DNA from: Emiliania huxleyi CCMP1516
Lineage: Eukaryota > Haptophyta > Isochrysidales > Noelaerhabdaceae
DNA: 64,000 bases
Direction: 5' to 3'
Assembly: GCF_000372725.1 (NCBI RefSeq)
Contig: NW_005200417.1
Location: 656,105-720,104 of the forward strand
The translations under genes were made by a program, and so were the position numbers. Below are positions 30,980 to 42,000 of this stretch, one piece after another. Under the pieces are notes generated by a model, which saw nothing but the letters and a program-made list of their open reading frames with translations, searched no databases and was not told the origin of the DNA. Numbering within the stretch: the first letter of the stretch is position 1; the number at the start of each line of letters is the position of its first letter.

Positions 30980-32410
30980 CGTTTGTTTTGTATGTATGGG
31001 CGGGCCCTCTCGGCGCACTCCTGAAAAAAGAAACTTGAGCAGGGGTGTCATGTCGGTGGGGCAATGCGTGCCGGTCGCTGTCCAGCGACACCCTACTTGT
31101 TGAGATCTTGTCCGAGGCCGCAATGCAGGGCGACGCCATCGACCGGAAGCGACAGCACGCGGACACCCCGCCCTCACTGCCTACATTCTCACCGCCACGG
31201 ACCCGTTCTCTGACGATCCGGTGAAGAAAAAAAGTTTATCCGGTGGACGTGGTGGGGTGTCAGAGCCGGGCGAGGAAGGAGGTAGGTAGGTAGGTAGGTA
31301 GGTAGGTTTTTGTTGTTGTAGGAAGGTAAAGAACAGTCAGGCTCGGACTGGACACCAACGCGAACAAACAAAACGGTATGGGTAGGTAGGTGATAAGGTG
31401 AAGAAAGAACAGTCTGTCAGTCCCCACAATACATGGCATCACCGCACGCGGGGCATTTGTGGCACATACATTGTCGAGGTGCGTATGCACTGCCATCCAG
31501 CGTGTGGCACGTTGTCGAGGTGCGTATGCACCAGCATGTAATACACATATGCGCGATTCTACCTCAGTGTCAGTCCGTCCTCACAGCAGCCTGAGCCAGC
31601 ACGCCAGCCGCCCGCCGGTAGGCCGATGGTGGCGGGCCTTCGGCCCACCCGGCCCTGGCGCGTTCCGGGGGGGACACCCGTGTGGTGAGGTACTCGACGT
31701 GTTCGCCCCTTCTCATCACCTTCCCCGATAGCGGGCACGCGGCGAGAGCGGCGCGGAGTCGCTCGTCGGCGCCCGCTTGGCTGCGGCGAGGGTTTCGGCG
31801 TAGGCGACACCTTCGGCCTCGGTCCCGGTGGGGCCGTCCCCGTCCTCGTCGGAGCGGAACTCCCTCCCGTGCTCTGGTCCCGTCGGCGGTGGGTAGGCGG
31901 GCGTCTGGGCGATGGGGTCGGGCGGCCCTGCGGGGGCGGCGTCGCCCGGCACATGCGCGGACGCCGCGCCCGCTTGCTCGCTCGGCACCGCCTCGTCCTC
32001 GTGGTCCACGCCGCCCGGTGCCAGGCTCGCGTGCGTGCTCGAGCTGCCAGCGGCACCAGGGCCGGGGCGGGGCGACGGGCGTGGCCCACTGATGCAGACT
32101 ACCTCCACATCCTCCCTCTCGTAGCGTCCGCCGTGAGGCGCGGAGGAGGAGATGCAGCGCGGCGAGGGTTCAGTGGAGAGCCCCTCCCGCCTTCCCGATC
32201 TACGGGCCGCCAGTGGCGATAACGGCCGCCGCTCGGCCTCGACGGACAACCCGAGAAGCCGAGTGAAGGCGAAACGCCATATCGCCGCGACGCCGCCGAC
32301 GGCCGAGGACGAGTCCGAATGGGACCGTCACTCACTCAATTTGGGGATCCTCCACGCGCTGCGCTACGCTTCGGAGTCGCTCACCCCGGGATCGCTCCTT
32401 CCCTCGCTCC
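30980..32410. other. No gene recognised
   Basis: The stretch holds GGTA tetranucleotide repeats near 31279-31308 and 31380-31392, and a pair of GTTGTCGAGGTGCGTATGCA-like words near 31467 and 31512. High-GC frames on both strands overlap without a domain. Confidence 0.45.
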
Positions 32411-32415
32411 GGATT

Positions 32416-32557
32416 GGGGAAACTCTGAGCTCCCTCCGCGTACGCTACGCTCCCTTCGGAGAGAGCCCCAGAGTCTTACCGCGCTCCGGATCCTCTTTAG
32501 CCCATCTCTGAGAGTTAGAGTGACTGGCTAGAGACGACGACGACGATACAGTTCATG
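32416..32557. repeat. 142-bp direct repeat, copy 1
   Basis: Copy 1 of a 142-bp direct repeat whose partner is at 32858-32999 (offset 442). It starts GGGGAAACTCTGAGCTCCC and ends GATACAGTTCATG. I see only one mismatch between the copies (T at 32521, C in the partner). It has no coding potential that I can support. Confidence 0.95.
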
Positions 32558-32857
32558 ATAAACAAACTTTAGTTTGTGCTAGTGAACTGAGGAGAAGCGG
32601 GTCGAGCCTCGGCGCAGAGGGCAGCGCCTAGCGGGCGGGAACCCTTACCCCCGCGCCCGCCGCTGCCCGCCGCTTTGTGCGCGGGACATCCGAGCGCCAC
32701 GAGGCTCCGACACAGCTCCCGACTAGCGTCGGCTCCTGCTCAGGCAGGCGCCAACCTATCAGTTCTCAAAGCGACCCACCACCATCCCTCATCTACCGCC
32801 CGATCCAATCGCATTCGTCTCTTGCGAGTCCTCTTGCTCCAAGAGGTTCCAGAGAAC

Positions 32858-32999
32858 GGGGAAACTCTGAGCTCCCTCCGCGTACGCTACGCTCCCTTCG
32901 GAGAGAGCCCCAGAGTCTTACCGCGCTCCGGATCCTCTTTAGCCCATCTCTGAGAGTTAGAGCGACTGGCTAGAGACGACGACGACGATACAGTTCATG
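32858..32999. repeat. 142-bp direct repeat, copy 2
   Basis: Copy 2 of the repeat described at 32416-32557. It ends 22 bp before the ATG of the EXS-family gene, so it may form part of that gene's 5' flank. Confidence 0.95.
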
Positions 33000-33021
33000 C
33001 GGCCGCTCTTGTCACTCCCTC

Positions 33022-36000
33022 TTGATGATAGTCGAACAGCCGATATATGCCCCAGGGGGGCCCTCGCCGCCTACTCGTGTCCGCGCGCGATCCACCGAGC
33101 TGCTCAGCCGGCCTCGCGACGATATCCACGCATCGATGCCGTCGCCGCCTGCCGAACAGGATTTCACTACACGAGCTGAAACAACCGAGGCGGAGCGCAG
33201 CTGCGTTGCGGACGAAAACGCCTGGACGCATCCGCCAAGCATCATCTGTCCGCCTGGAGCGGACTCCTCCGGCTCCTCCTCGTCGTCCTCAGAAACCCCC
33301 ACGCCAGCACGGCCGAGCTCGCCGGCGGCGCCGATTATGCGGACTATCGCCTCCGTCGGAAGCATGCTGGAGTCACTCCAGTCGTCAAAGGCCACCGTCG
33401 CGCCGGTCGCCAGCCTCAAGCTCTACGACGGGCTCGGCTCGGATCAGGTTCGGGAGATCACGGTGGATCGGCTCAAGTGGGCCTTCTTCTCCCTCGGCCT
33501 CCGTGCCGGCGTCGCCAGCACACTCTGTGCTGCTGGTCGGCTTCGTCATCGCCGGCTCCGAGACTGCCAGCGTGGAGGCGATCGCGGCGCTGTACTACCC
33601 CCTCTTCCGCGCGATGCTCCTCCTCTCCTACTTTGGGATCCTCTTCGGGGTGCTGCTCTTCGCGTGGAAGCGGTGCGGGATCGACTACACCGCCATCCTC
33701 GGCGTCGACGGCGGCCGTACGAATGTCCACGCGGTGGTGTGAGGCTATGCGCCCCTCTCGCTCGCCCTGCCCGATTACGTAGTTAGTTAATGATAGACGC
33801 TCACCGGTAGTCTACCTGTAGACACTCCGAGCTCCAGCAGTGAGTGAGGTTGCTCCAACTCACGCGGACCCTTCCCGGACCCTTCTCCGACCCTTCCCGG
33901 ACCCTTCCCGGACCCTTCCCGGACCCGGCCTGCAGGTGCGCGCGTCCACCTCGCTGATGGGTCTCAACTTTTCCGCCTTCGTCCTCTACTGGCTCGCCCT
34001 GCTCTGTGTGCAGTACCCTACCAAACCCGGCACCCAAATCCGGTGAAATTATCACACAGGCTCGCCCTGCTCGGCATCGTGCCGCACGCGCACGCGTGGC
34101 CCGCCTCCGCGCTGCTGCTGACCCTCGCCTACCTTCTCTGGCCGCTCGACCAAGAGCGGAATGAGACGGCGTCGAGAGTGTCCGAGCTGACCCGACGATG
34201 ATCCGAGACCACAGGCCGTTCGACCACATGGCGGAGTGGAGCGACGCCGCCCAGCGTGCCGACTGCGCGCGCTGCGTCGGGCGGGTCCTGCTCGCCGGCC
34301 TCGTCCCCGGCACTGTGAGTAGTACAGCTGTGAGTAGTGCAGCTGTGAATAGGTCCTGCTCGCCGGCCTCGTCCCCACGACCTTCGCGTCCAGCTTCGTC
34401 GCCGACATCCTGACGTCGATGCCCAAGCTCTTCATCGACCTGCTGCAGGCGGTAGTACAGCGGCAGGAGTACGCAGCCGGATCCAACACACAAGACCACC
34501 ACGCCGGAGAGCACTGAGTCAGACGCTGCCAAAGACCGCTGCTGCAGGGTCCTACGCTAGTCTCGGACAATCTCTCAGCTCTTCCATATCTCAGCTCTCC
34601 TCACCTCGCCCCGCCCCAGACCAGCTGCATCTACCTCTCGGGCGAAGCGCTTCGCTCCGGCGATTGGGACCCGCAGAGGCGCGTAGTAGAGCGCCTCTGT
34701 AGGAGTAGTAGCAGCAGCAATAGCAGCAGCAGCAGCAGCAGCGTGGTGGTAAAGTAGCGCAGTATAGTAGGAATAGCATCAGCAGCGGCAGCAGTTCAGG
34801 TCGGCCCTGTTAAACTGCTATGCTTTCGAAATGACTAGCGACAGGCGCGCCTTCGAGCAAGGCCTCTCTCGACTGCGCGGGGCCCGTGAAAAAGAAACGT
34901 CCGACAGGTATTTCTTCTTCTAGGCGCGCCTTCGAGCGCGGCCTCTCCGTCTGCACGGGCGACACGCCGGCGTACCGCCACGCCTTCGCTCTCTTCTCGG
35001 TGCTCCCGTTCGTGCTGCGAGCCCTGCAGTGCGGCAGGCAGCTGCGCGACGCCACGGCGGCAGGATCGAGTGGCTGCACCTCGGCCACATCTCGGCCACA
35101 TCTCGGCTGTAGCTCGGCTGTGAGTAGCACGGCTGTATCTCGGCTGTATCTTGGCTAGATCTCGGCTAGATCTCGGCTCGACGACCCTGTCCTCAGGCTC
35201 GCCCGAGTGGCGGCGCCACGCGCTCAACATTGCAAAGTACGCCGCCTCGCTGACGGTCCAGGCGGGCGCACGTGAAACACAGCCACACAGCCACACAGCA
35301 ATGCAGCCTAGTGCATGGCACACAGCCACACAGCCACACAGCAATGCAGCCTAGTGCATGGCACACAGCCACACAGCCAGACAGCAATGCAGCCTAGTGC
35401 ATGGCACACAGCCACACAGCCAGACAGCAATGCAGCCTAGTGCATGGCACACAGCCACACAGCCAGGCAGCAATGCAGCCTAGTGCATGGCACATAGCCA
35501 CACAGCCAGACAGCAATGCAGCCTAGTGCATGGCACACAGCCACACAGCCAGACAGCAATGCAGCCTAGTGCATGACACACAGCCACACAGCCAGACAGC
35601 AATGCAGCCTAGTGCATGACACACAGCCACACAGCCAGACAGCAATGCAGCCTAGTGCAACCGTGCGCCGCCTCGCTGACAGTCCAGGCGGGCCAGTACA
35701 GTAGGTGCAAACTTAGTTAAGATCTGAACCCCTCTCCACGCCCCAAGCGACTCTAGCGGCAGGAGACGTGGCTTCACTCCACACCACAGACCTGAGGGAG
35801 GGGGGGGGGGGGGGCGACACAGTCACACAGCTGTGACCAGGTCCTCTCACTCATCGCGTCGCCCGAGACTCCGTCCTCCGGCCGCTCGCTCTGGCTCGCG
35901 GCGTCTCGCGTCTCTTTGCACCCTCGGCGTACTCTCGGCTACTCTCGGCTCGACTCTCGTGCAGGCTCGCGGCATCTTGCGTCTCCTCCCTCTTCGCCTT

Positions 36001-36948
36001 CCTCTGGGACGTGCTCGTCGACTGGGGCCTCGGCCCTCGGCCCGTCCGACGCGGTGCAGTACCCTACCAAACCCGGTACCCAAATCCAGTGCAAGAACAC
36101 ATAGGCCCTCAGCCGGTGCGACGCGCCGTGCGCTACGCCATCGGAGAGCCGGTCTACCGAGGCGCGGCCAACTCGGGGGCCTTCCTGAGCGCACATACGG
36201 CAGTCGCTGCACGCCGACGGCTGTGAACAGGCGCGGCCAACTCGGGCGCCGCGTTCTGGCTGCGGCCGGTGCGCGCGCTGCCGACGCTGTGGTACTTTGT
36301 CGGCATCTGCGTCGACCTGGTCGCGCGGCTGACGTGGGCCGTCTACATCTCGCCGCACCAGAGGGTCGTGCAGGCAAACGCTCTTTGCTCGGCTCTAAGC
36401 TCGGCTAACCTCGGCTGACCTCGGTTAACCTCAGCTGGCCTCGGCTAGCCTCGGCTGACCTCGGCTAATCTTGTGCAGGCGAACGTGACGCTCTTGCTTG
36501 GCGCGATCGAGCTCTCGCGCCGAGCGAGCTGGGGCCTCTTCTAGCCGAGAATGTAGCCGAGATGTAGCCGAGATAGCCGAGACACAGCATGGCGCCCTAG
36601 CTGATATGGCGCGTCTTCTTGACGAGACAGTCGCATGCTACGACCCTTAGGCCTCTTCCGGCTCGAGTGGGAGCAGATCCGGCGCAAGTCGGTGTGAGTA
36701 GTACAGCTGTGAATAGTGAAGCTGTGAATAGGTGGGAGCAGATCCGGCGCAAGTCGGTGGAGGTGCACGCGGACGACGCGCGCAGGCAGCCGCTGCTGCC
36801 TGACGGCCCGCGGCCGGCGCGAGGGTGGGTGCAGAGGGAGGGCGCGCCGCGGCCCGAGTACACGCACGACCTGATCAGTGCGGCGCTGAGCCAGAACATC
36901 AGGTCGATGACCACTCGGGCATCGGCCGGGGGCATGCACGTGAAATAG
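33022..36948 (+). CDS. EXS-domain (XPR1/PHO1-type) transporter, multi-exon
   Basis: XPR1/PHO1 proteins export phosphate through the EXS transmembrane region. Signature blocks are ALYYPLFRAMLLLSYFGI, FKRCGIDY-like WKRCGIDYTAILG, FVADILTSMPKLF, FVLRALQCGRQLRDA, RRHALNIAKYAAS, FLWDVLVDWGL and SRRASWGLFRLEWEQIRR. Supported exons after the first (to 33733): 33936-33991, 34060-34140, 34215-34284, 34353 to about 34460, 34924-35063, 35197-35261, 35841-35893, 35965-36032, 36105-36161, 36231-36373, 36479-36533, 36651-36666 (16 nt), 36732-36948. A 1-nt shift near 33525 separates LRAGVAS from VLLVGFVIAG. No SPX domain is visible; the N-terminus is Ser/Pro-rich. Most introns open with a copy of the next exon. 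The 35262-35840 region may contain an extra small exon. Confidence 0.85.
34008..34045 (+). repeat. Shared intron filler, copy 1
   Basis: The words GTGCAGTACCCTACCAAACC and then CACCCAAATCCGGTG make up the filler of intron 33992-34059. A near-identical filler lies in intron 36033-36104 of the same gene. Each follows a different 13-20 nt exon copy. Confidence 0.9.
35285..35665 (+). repeat. 43-bp minisatellite inside an EXS-gene intron
   Basis: GCAATGCAGCCTAGTGCATG recurs at 35298, 35341, 35384, 35427, 35470, 35513, 35556, 35599 and 35642, an exact 43-bp period. CACACAGCCACACAGCCAGA lies between. The array is bounded by two copies of a 29-nt exon segment containing GCCGCCTCGCTGAC (35240-35268 and 35666-35694). 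Confidence 0.97.
36054..36091 (+). repeat. Shared intron filler, copy 2
   Basis: The second occurrence of the filler at 34008-34045 (GTGCAGTACCCTACCAAACC, then TACCCAAATCCAGTG), differing at only a few positions. Confidence 0.9.
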
Positions 36949-37194
36949 GTGGCGTGCAGGGTCACATGGCGTGGGCAGCTGCCCCCCCCCCCCCCCCTTG
37001 ACATGGAACCATGCCGACATTAGAACCAGCTAATACGCGCTAGTCCGAACCCGCCTATTTTGTTGTGTGCAGCGTTGTGACGATGTGATCATAGGGGGCA
37101 AACACCTCCGGGGCTCCGCAAAGATCCGGGGTGTGTGCGCCTCGCCAGTGGCAGTGCTGCTCCACTTCTCGCACCCGATCGCAAAACACCCACG

Positions 37195-38892
37195 CTATAC
37201 CGCTGACGAGCCCGAAGCGGCACCGATCTTCCTCCTCAACAGGGTCTGCACCATCTGGTTGAAGGGTACCTCGTCGCCAAAGCTGCACTCAATCACCGCG
37301 AGCATGCGCGTGCGGTCGCTTGGCAGCGAGCACGATGCCTCGCTCAGCCGGAAGCGCGCCAAGCCGCCCTCCAGGCCGCACTGGGCCCTCCCACCGCCAA
37401 GACCGCGCAGCGGCAGCACCTCAACCTGGCCCGGCGCGCCACCCATCGCCACAAAGATGAATATTTCAAGCACACACCACAGCCGCGAGCAATAGGTCGG
37501 CCCATGCAGCACCAGCAAGCTGCGGCAGCCGGACAGGTAGATGGGCAGCTGGAGCAGGCTTGCCGCGACGGCGTCCTGTCGAATACAGCAGCGGTCGAGC
37601 CACAGCAGCGGCGGGCGGCCGTGCTCCGCCTCGAAGCCGCCAGCCCACTCGCGCAGAACCTCGTACTTTTCAGCGCCCGCGTCCGCCCACGAGTGCGAGA
37701 TGAAAGCGTCCACCTCCCCCAGCCTCGCCGGCTCGCTCCTGTCTTCTTCTGGAGCCTGACCCAGCAAAAGATCCGCCTCGGTTAGGCCCGCCCACGGCAT
37801 CGCGCGGAATGTGTCGATGGCTTTGCGACAGCGCTGGTCCGTCTCGATTGCGCCGCTGCCGACGAGCGACGCGACAGCAGCCATAGAGCGCGAGCTCGCG
37901 CGGAGCCAATTCCAACCGAGGCAGCGATGGATACGCCCGCGAACACGCCTATTATCCACTGGGGCTGTGAGCGGCGCCTGCTCGACACCCTCGATCCTCT
38001 CGCATGCAAACCTGGTCAGGAAGACGGCGAAGAGCAAGCCAAAGCCGCTGCCGAAGCTCTTGCGCACGAAGTGCGACCAGCCGCAATCGTGAATATGGCT
38101 GGTGCCGAAGCGCGCAGTCTGGTGTGAGAGCAGCCAGAGCCACTGGCCGCTGCTCGAGACGAAGCTGACGAGGAAGACGACTCGCAGTGTGACGAAGAGC
38201 CTGCTCAGCGCGTCTCGCGTGGACGCTGAGCGCACGATGACTGTAATATACACGGCGCCGCCGGCGACCAGGGCCGCCTTATCTAGCAGGCCCAAAAGCA
38301 GCAGCGGAGCCAGCTTGCTGGCCTCCCACCCGGACACCGCGGCTCCCACCCACATGCTGTCGAGGCAGATTGGCTGATCCAGGCTATAGCAACGGCTGGC
38401 GGTGTACTGGCACGCGGCGACATCGTGCGCGACATAGTAGAAATGGGTGATGGCGCAGAAGGCTCCTGCGAGTCGGACACCAACGTGGTCCAGGGGCCTG
38501 CAGGCTAGCAGGACCAGCGTGGGAGGCAGCACCGTCAGCAGGCCGAGCACTGGCAGCGGCTCCCTCGAGATGATCACATCCATTGCACACATGCCACCGA
38601 CAAAGCGCACAATGTAGCACATCGGGATGCCCAGGATGAAGGCGGCCCACGCGACGGCGAGGGAGGAGAATGTGACCTGCGTGCGTAGCCTGTGCTCGAT
38701 TTTGCGGGCATCGCAGAGGCGCTCCGACAGCCCTGCACTGCAGCTGGTGCGACTGGGCTGTCGGAAGAGCTCGCTCACACGATGGAGGAGCACGCACGAG
38801 AGAGGCACAAGAGCGACTACGAGGGAGCATGACAGCGCCACCGCAGAGGAGCCGGCACCGGCCGTGCTCGCGGCCGTCGTGTGGTTGGCCAT
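37195..38892 (-). CDS. Multi-pass membrane protein with C-terminal TIR-like domain
   Basis: 565 aa, intronless, starting at the ATG at 38892. The N-terminal two-thirds holds about eight hydrophobic helices, including VALSCSLVVALVPLSCVLL, FILGIPMCYIVRFVGG, LLTVLPPTLVLLACRPL, LAPLLLLGLLDKAALVAGG and FGLLFAVFLTRFACE. The C-terminal domain reads VDAFISHSWADAG, then WLDRCCIRQDAVAASLLQLP and YCSRLWCVLEIFIFVAMG. It resembles the TIR-like D-x-F-I-S-H-S-W family common in algae and dinoflagellates, probably a cytosolic protein-interaction or NADase-type domain. Its function is unknown. It is divergently arranged with the SNF2 helicase 167 bp away. Confidence 0.83.
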   Translation of the reverse strand: MANHTTAASTAGAGSSAVALSCSLVVALVPLSCVLLHRVSELFRQPSRTSCSAGLSERLCDARKIEHRLRTQVTFSSLAVAWAAFILGIPMCYIVRFVGGMCAMDVIISREPLPVLGLLTVLPPTLVLLACRPLDHVGVRLAGAFCAITHFYYVAHDVAACQYTASRCYSLDQPICLDSMWVGAAVSGWEASKLAPLLLLGLLDKAALVAGGAVYITVIVRSASTRDALSRLFVTLRVVFLVSFVSSSGQWLWLLSHQTARFGTSHIHDCGWSHFVRKSFGSGFGLLFAVFLTRFACERIEGVEQAPLTAPVDNRRVRGRIHRCLGWNWLRASSRSMAAVASLVGSGAIETDQRCRKAIDTFRAMPWAGLTEADLLLGQAPEEDRSEPARLGEVDAFISHSWADAGAEKYEVLREWAGGFEAEHGRPPLLWLDRCCIRQDAVAASLLQLPIYLSGCRSLLVLHGPTYCSRLWCVLEIFIFVAMGGAPGQVEVLPLRGLGGGRAQCGLEGGLARFRLSEASCSLPSDRTRMLAVIECSFGDEVPFNQMVQTLLRRKIGAASGSSAV

Positions 38893-39059
38893 CGTTCGAG
38901 AAGGAGCGAGCCAGCCAAATCTTGGACGCGTGGACTGGACGTGTTCAACAGGGTTCTTCCTTCAGTCACTTGTAGTGAGCGTCGGGCTGGTGCGGAAAGG
39001 TTTTTCTTGTTTACGACACATGGCTCCCCGCAAGGCGGCGCGAGACACTCTCGTCCAGC
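38893..39059. promoter_or_regulatory. Short bidirectional intergenic region
   Basis: 167 bp separate the start codons of the TIR-like membrane protein (-) and the helicase (+). Promoter elements for both genes should lie here or overlap the 5' ends. I see no TATA box. TTTTTCTTGTTT lies near 39001-39012. Confidence 0.5.
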
Positions 39060-42000
39060 ATGCCGCCGCAGCGCCTCAACGAGGTCCTGGAGGATCTAGG
39101 AGCGGTCCCCAGGCCAGCTCCTGACGAGAACATGGGCTTCACTTTTCATCCGCGGCGAGGGGCAGCAGCAGCCAGCGGCGACCCGCGGGCAGAGGACACG
39201 GAAATGGTTCCAGTCACGCTGGACGCGCACGTGCTCGACAACCTCACTGGATGGCTGCGCGCCAACGAAATTGCTGCGCTCGGCTGCACGTGCTCCGGGT
39301 TGGCGGCCGTCGTCGCGCACACCTATCCCGGCATCAAGCTGCGGCTCTATCCGCACCAGCGCGCCTCCGTCGCGTTCCTGCAGCGCGGCGAGGCCAGCAG
39401 TCGACGCGGTGGCATCCTTGCCGACGAGCCGGGCACCGGCAAGACGGTCACGCTGCTGGCGCTCATCTGCAAGACGGCCGGTGCGTGGACGGCGCGCCAG
39501 CCCGACGCGGCCGAGCGTCGGCGCGTGAATGCCGAGGCCAAGTGGGCGGGCCTCGCCTTCCTCTACCGCCGCGAGCTCGTCTACTCCATCCTCAAGCAAG
39601 TGCGCACGAGCTGCCCGCGCGAGTATGCGCTGCTCGGCCGCGGCGTGCGGCGTGCAGCGGCGGCACTGCCGCAGTATGCCGAAACCTTGGGCCGCGCGCC
39701 ACCCATCGACTTCGACGAGATCAGCCACGATGCGCAGATATCGACGCTCGCTACTCGCGCCGGCCTCGACGCCGCGGTGCGCGCGGTGCCGGACGCGGCG
39801 CGGGCCTACTGGTCGAGCGCGGCCGCAATCGCGCACCACCCGTCGGGTGCGCCGGCGGCCGCGGCGCTCGTGGCGGATGCCTTGCGGCTGCGGACCGCCG
39901 TCGACGAGGCGCTCGACGCGCACACGCCCGACGGCGACGCGCCGCCGCCACCGCGGCGCTCGCGTGCGACGCTGGTGATCGCGCCGCGCCCGCTCGTGCA
40001 GCAGCCTAGAAGCGGAGTACGCAGTCGTGTATTCCAACCGGCGCTCGAGAGGGCTAGGATCCCGCTAAGTTCGACCGTATTTGGCTCTATGCACTGTATT
40101 CCTCTTCACGCGGTGCTACGAGTGCACTGCACGAGACCGCATTCCCGCCCCGAGGCTGGTGCGTTCAGCTCGCAGGTGCAGCACTGGCGCGAGCAGCTCG
40201 AGTGGCACGTGAAGGCCGACGGCGGCGGCTTACCCGGAGAGGTCCTGATCGACCCGTTCGCCGACCAAAGGGGCAACTCGGGCGGCGGCGGCGGCGGCGG
40301 CGGGCGGCGTGGCGGCGGCGGCGGGCGTCTCGGCGACCTCGCCAGTCTGTGGTCGGCGGAGCGGCTGGCGGCGGCGTCCGTCGTCGTGCTGCCCGCCGAG
40401 CGTCTCTCGCTCGAGCAGCGGCACGCGGCCGGCGCCTCCGTGCTGTGCGCGGTCAAGTGGCTCCGCGTCGTTTGCGACGAGGGCCACTCCCTCGGCGGCG
40501 GCGCCCTCACTCACACGAAGCTGCTGCTTCAAGCGCTGCCGGCGGAGCGTCGGTGGCTGCTCACGGGGACTCCTGCAAAGGAGACGTCCGACGCCGACGG
40601 CCTCAGCTCCCTCGGATCGCTCCTCGGCGTGCTCGGCGACCCTGCACGCGCCGAGTGGCCGCCGCTCGCACGCCGGCTCCTCCGTACCGGCGCTGGCTCG
40701 GCCGCCTCCCAAACGGCCGAGCACGCCGCCGCGCGTGCGGCCGTCGTCGGCTTCCTCGCCCCGCGCATGATCCGGCACCTGAAGCGGCACATCTCGGTGC
40801 CGCCTCCGAGGCGCGCGACCGTCGTCCTCGAGACGTCGCCCAGCGAGCGGCTGAGCTACAACAGCCTCGTTTCTTACATCCGCGCCAACATCGTGCTCAC
40901 GTCGCTCGAGGGCGCCGAGCGCGGTGCGGGTGCGGACGTGTCGCTGTTGCACCACGCCAACAAGAAGTCTGCGCGCGCGGCCATCGAGAACATCCGGCTG
41001 ACGTGCAACGGCGGCGGCAAGCAGGTCGCCACCCTCTCGCCCGAGTTTTATTCGGAGGCGGTCGAGTGGCTCAACGAGCGCTACCACGCGCCGCCGCACG
41101 CGGTCGCGCGCTGCCGCGCCTTCATGGACGCCGCGCAGGCGGGCGAGCCTCTGCCGTGCGACAAGTGCTCGCTGCCGCTGCTGCTGCAGCTCGTCTTCCC
41201 ACTCTGCGGCCACCTGGTCTGCCCCGAGTGCGTCGAGGCGAGTGTCGAGGCGAGCGGGCCGCTCAGTGCGTGCCCCGTGTGCGAGGTTGCTCTGCCGCCG
41301 GTGCGCTACAACACGTGCCCAAAGTGTGACGACGTGCGCTGCTCCCACCAAGCGCCCAAGGTGCCGACGGAGGCACACCCGCTCGACGGCTTTGCGTACC
41401 TGCAGCCCGGGTTCGACTTGCAGTGGGCCGAGACGCTGCGCGAGGCGGAGGCGCGCGCGCTCGCCGAGTCGTATGCGAAGCAGCGGCGGGAGGAGACGCG
41501 CATCAAGGCCGGCGTTGGTGCCGGACCGTCGTCGCTCTCGGCTGTGGCGCCCAGCGGCAGCACCACGCTGTCGACGGTGCCCACATCGTCTTCGTCGGGC
41601 GCAGAGGCGGCCTCGAGCACAGCGGGAGGCGGCGGCGGCGGCGGCGGCGGAAACGGAGCGCTCAGCCATACAAAGGCGAGTTACATCATCGATGGGATCG
41701 CCGAGCTCCGGCGCGTCGAGCGCGAGGCACGCGCGGCGCACGCGGCGGGCCGGCCGTACCCGCCGGGCCACGACAGCCGGCCGGTCCGCGTGGCGGTGTA
41801 TTCGGAGCGGCGCAAGACCCTCGACCAGCTGGGACACTTTCTGTACTTGCGCTTCGGCGACGATGCCATCAGCCAGTTCTGGGGTCGCTGGCGCAACTCT
41901 GAGCTCGACAAGTTCCGCTCCGGCCGCGTGCGCTACTGGCGGTGCGCGCAGTGCCCGACGCGGCACGACGACGGCGCACGCGCGGCGGGCGGGCGCGAGG

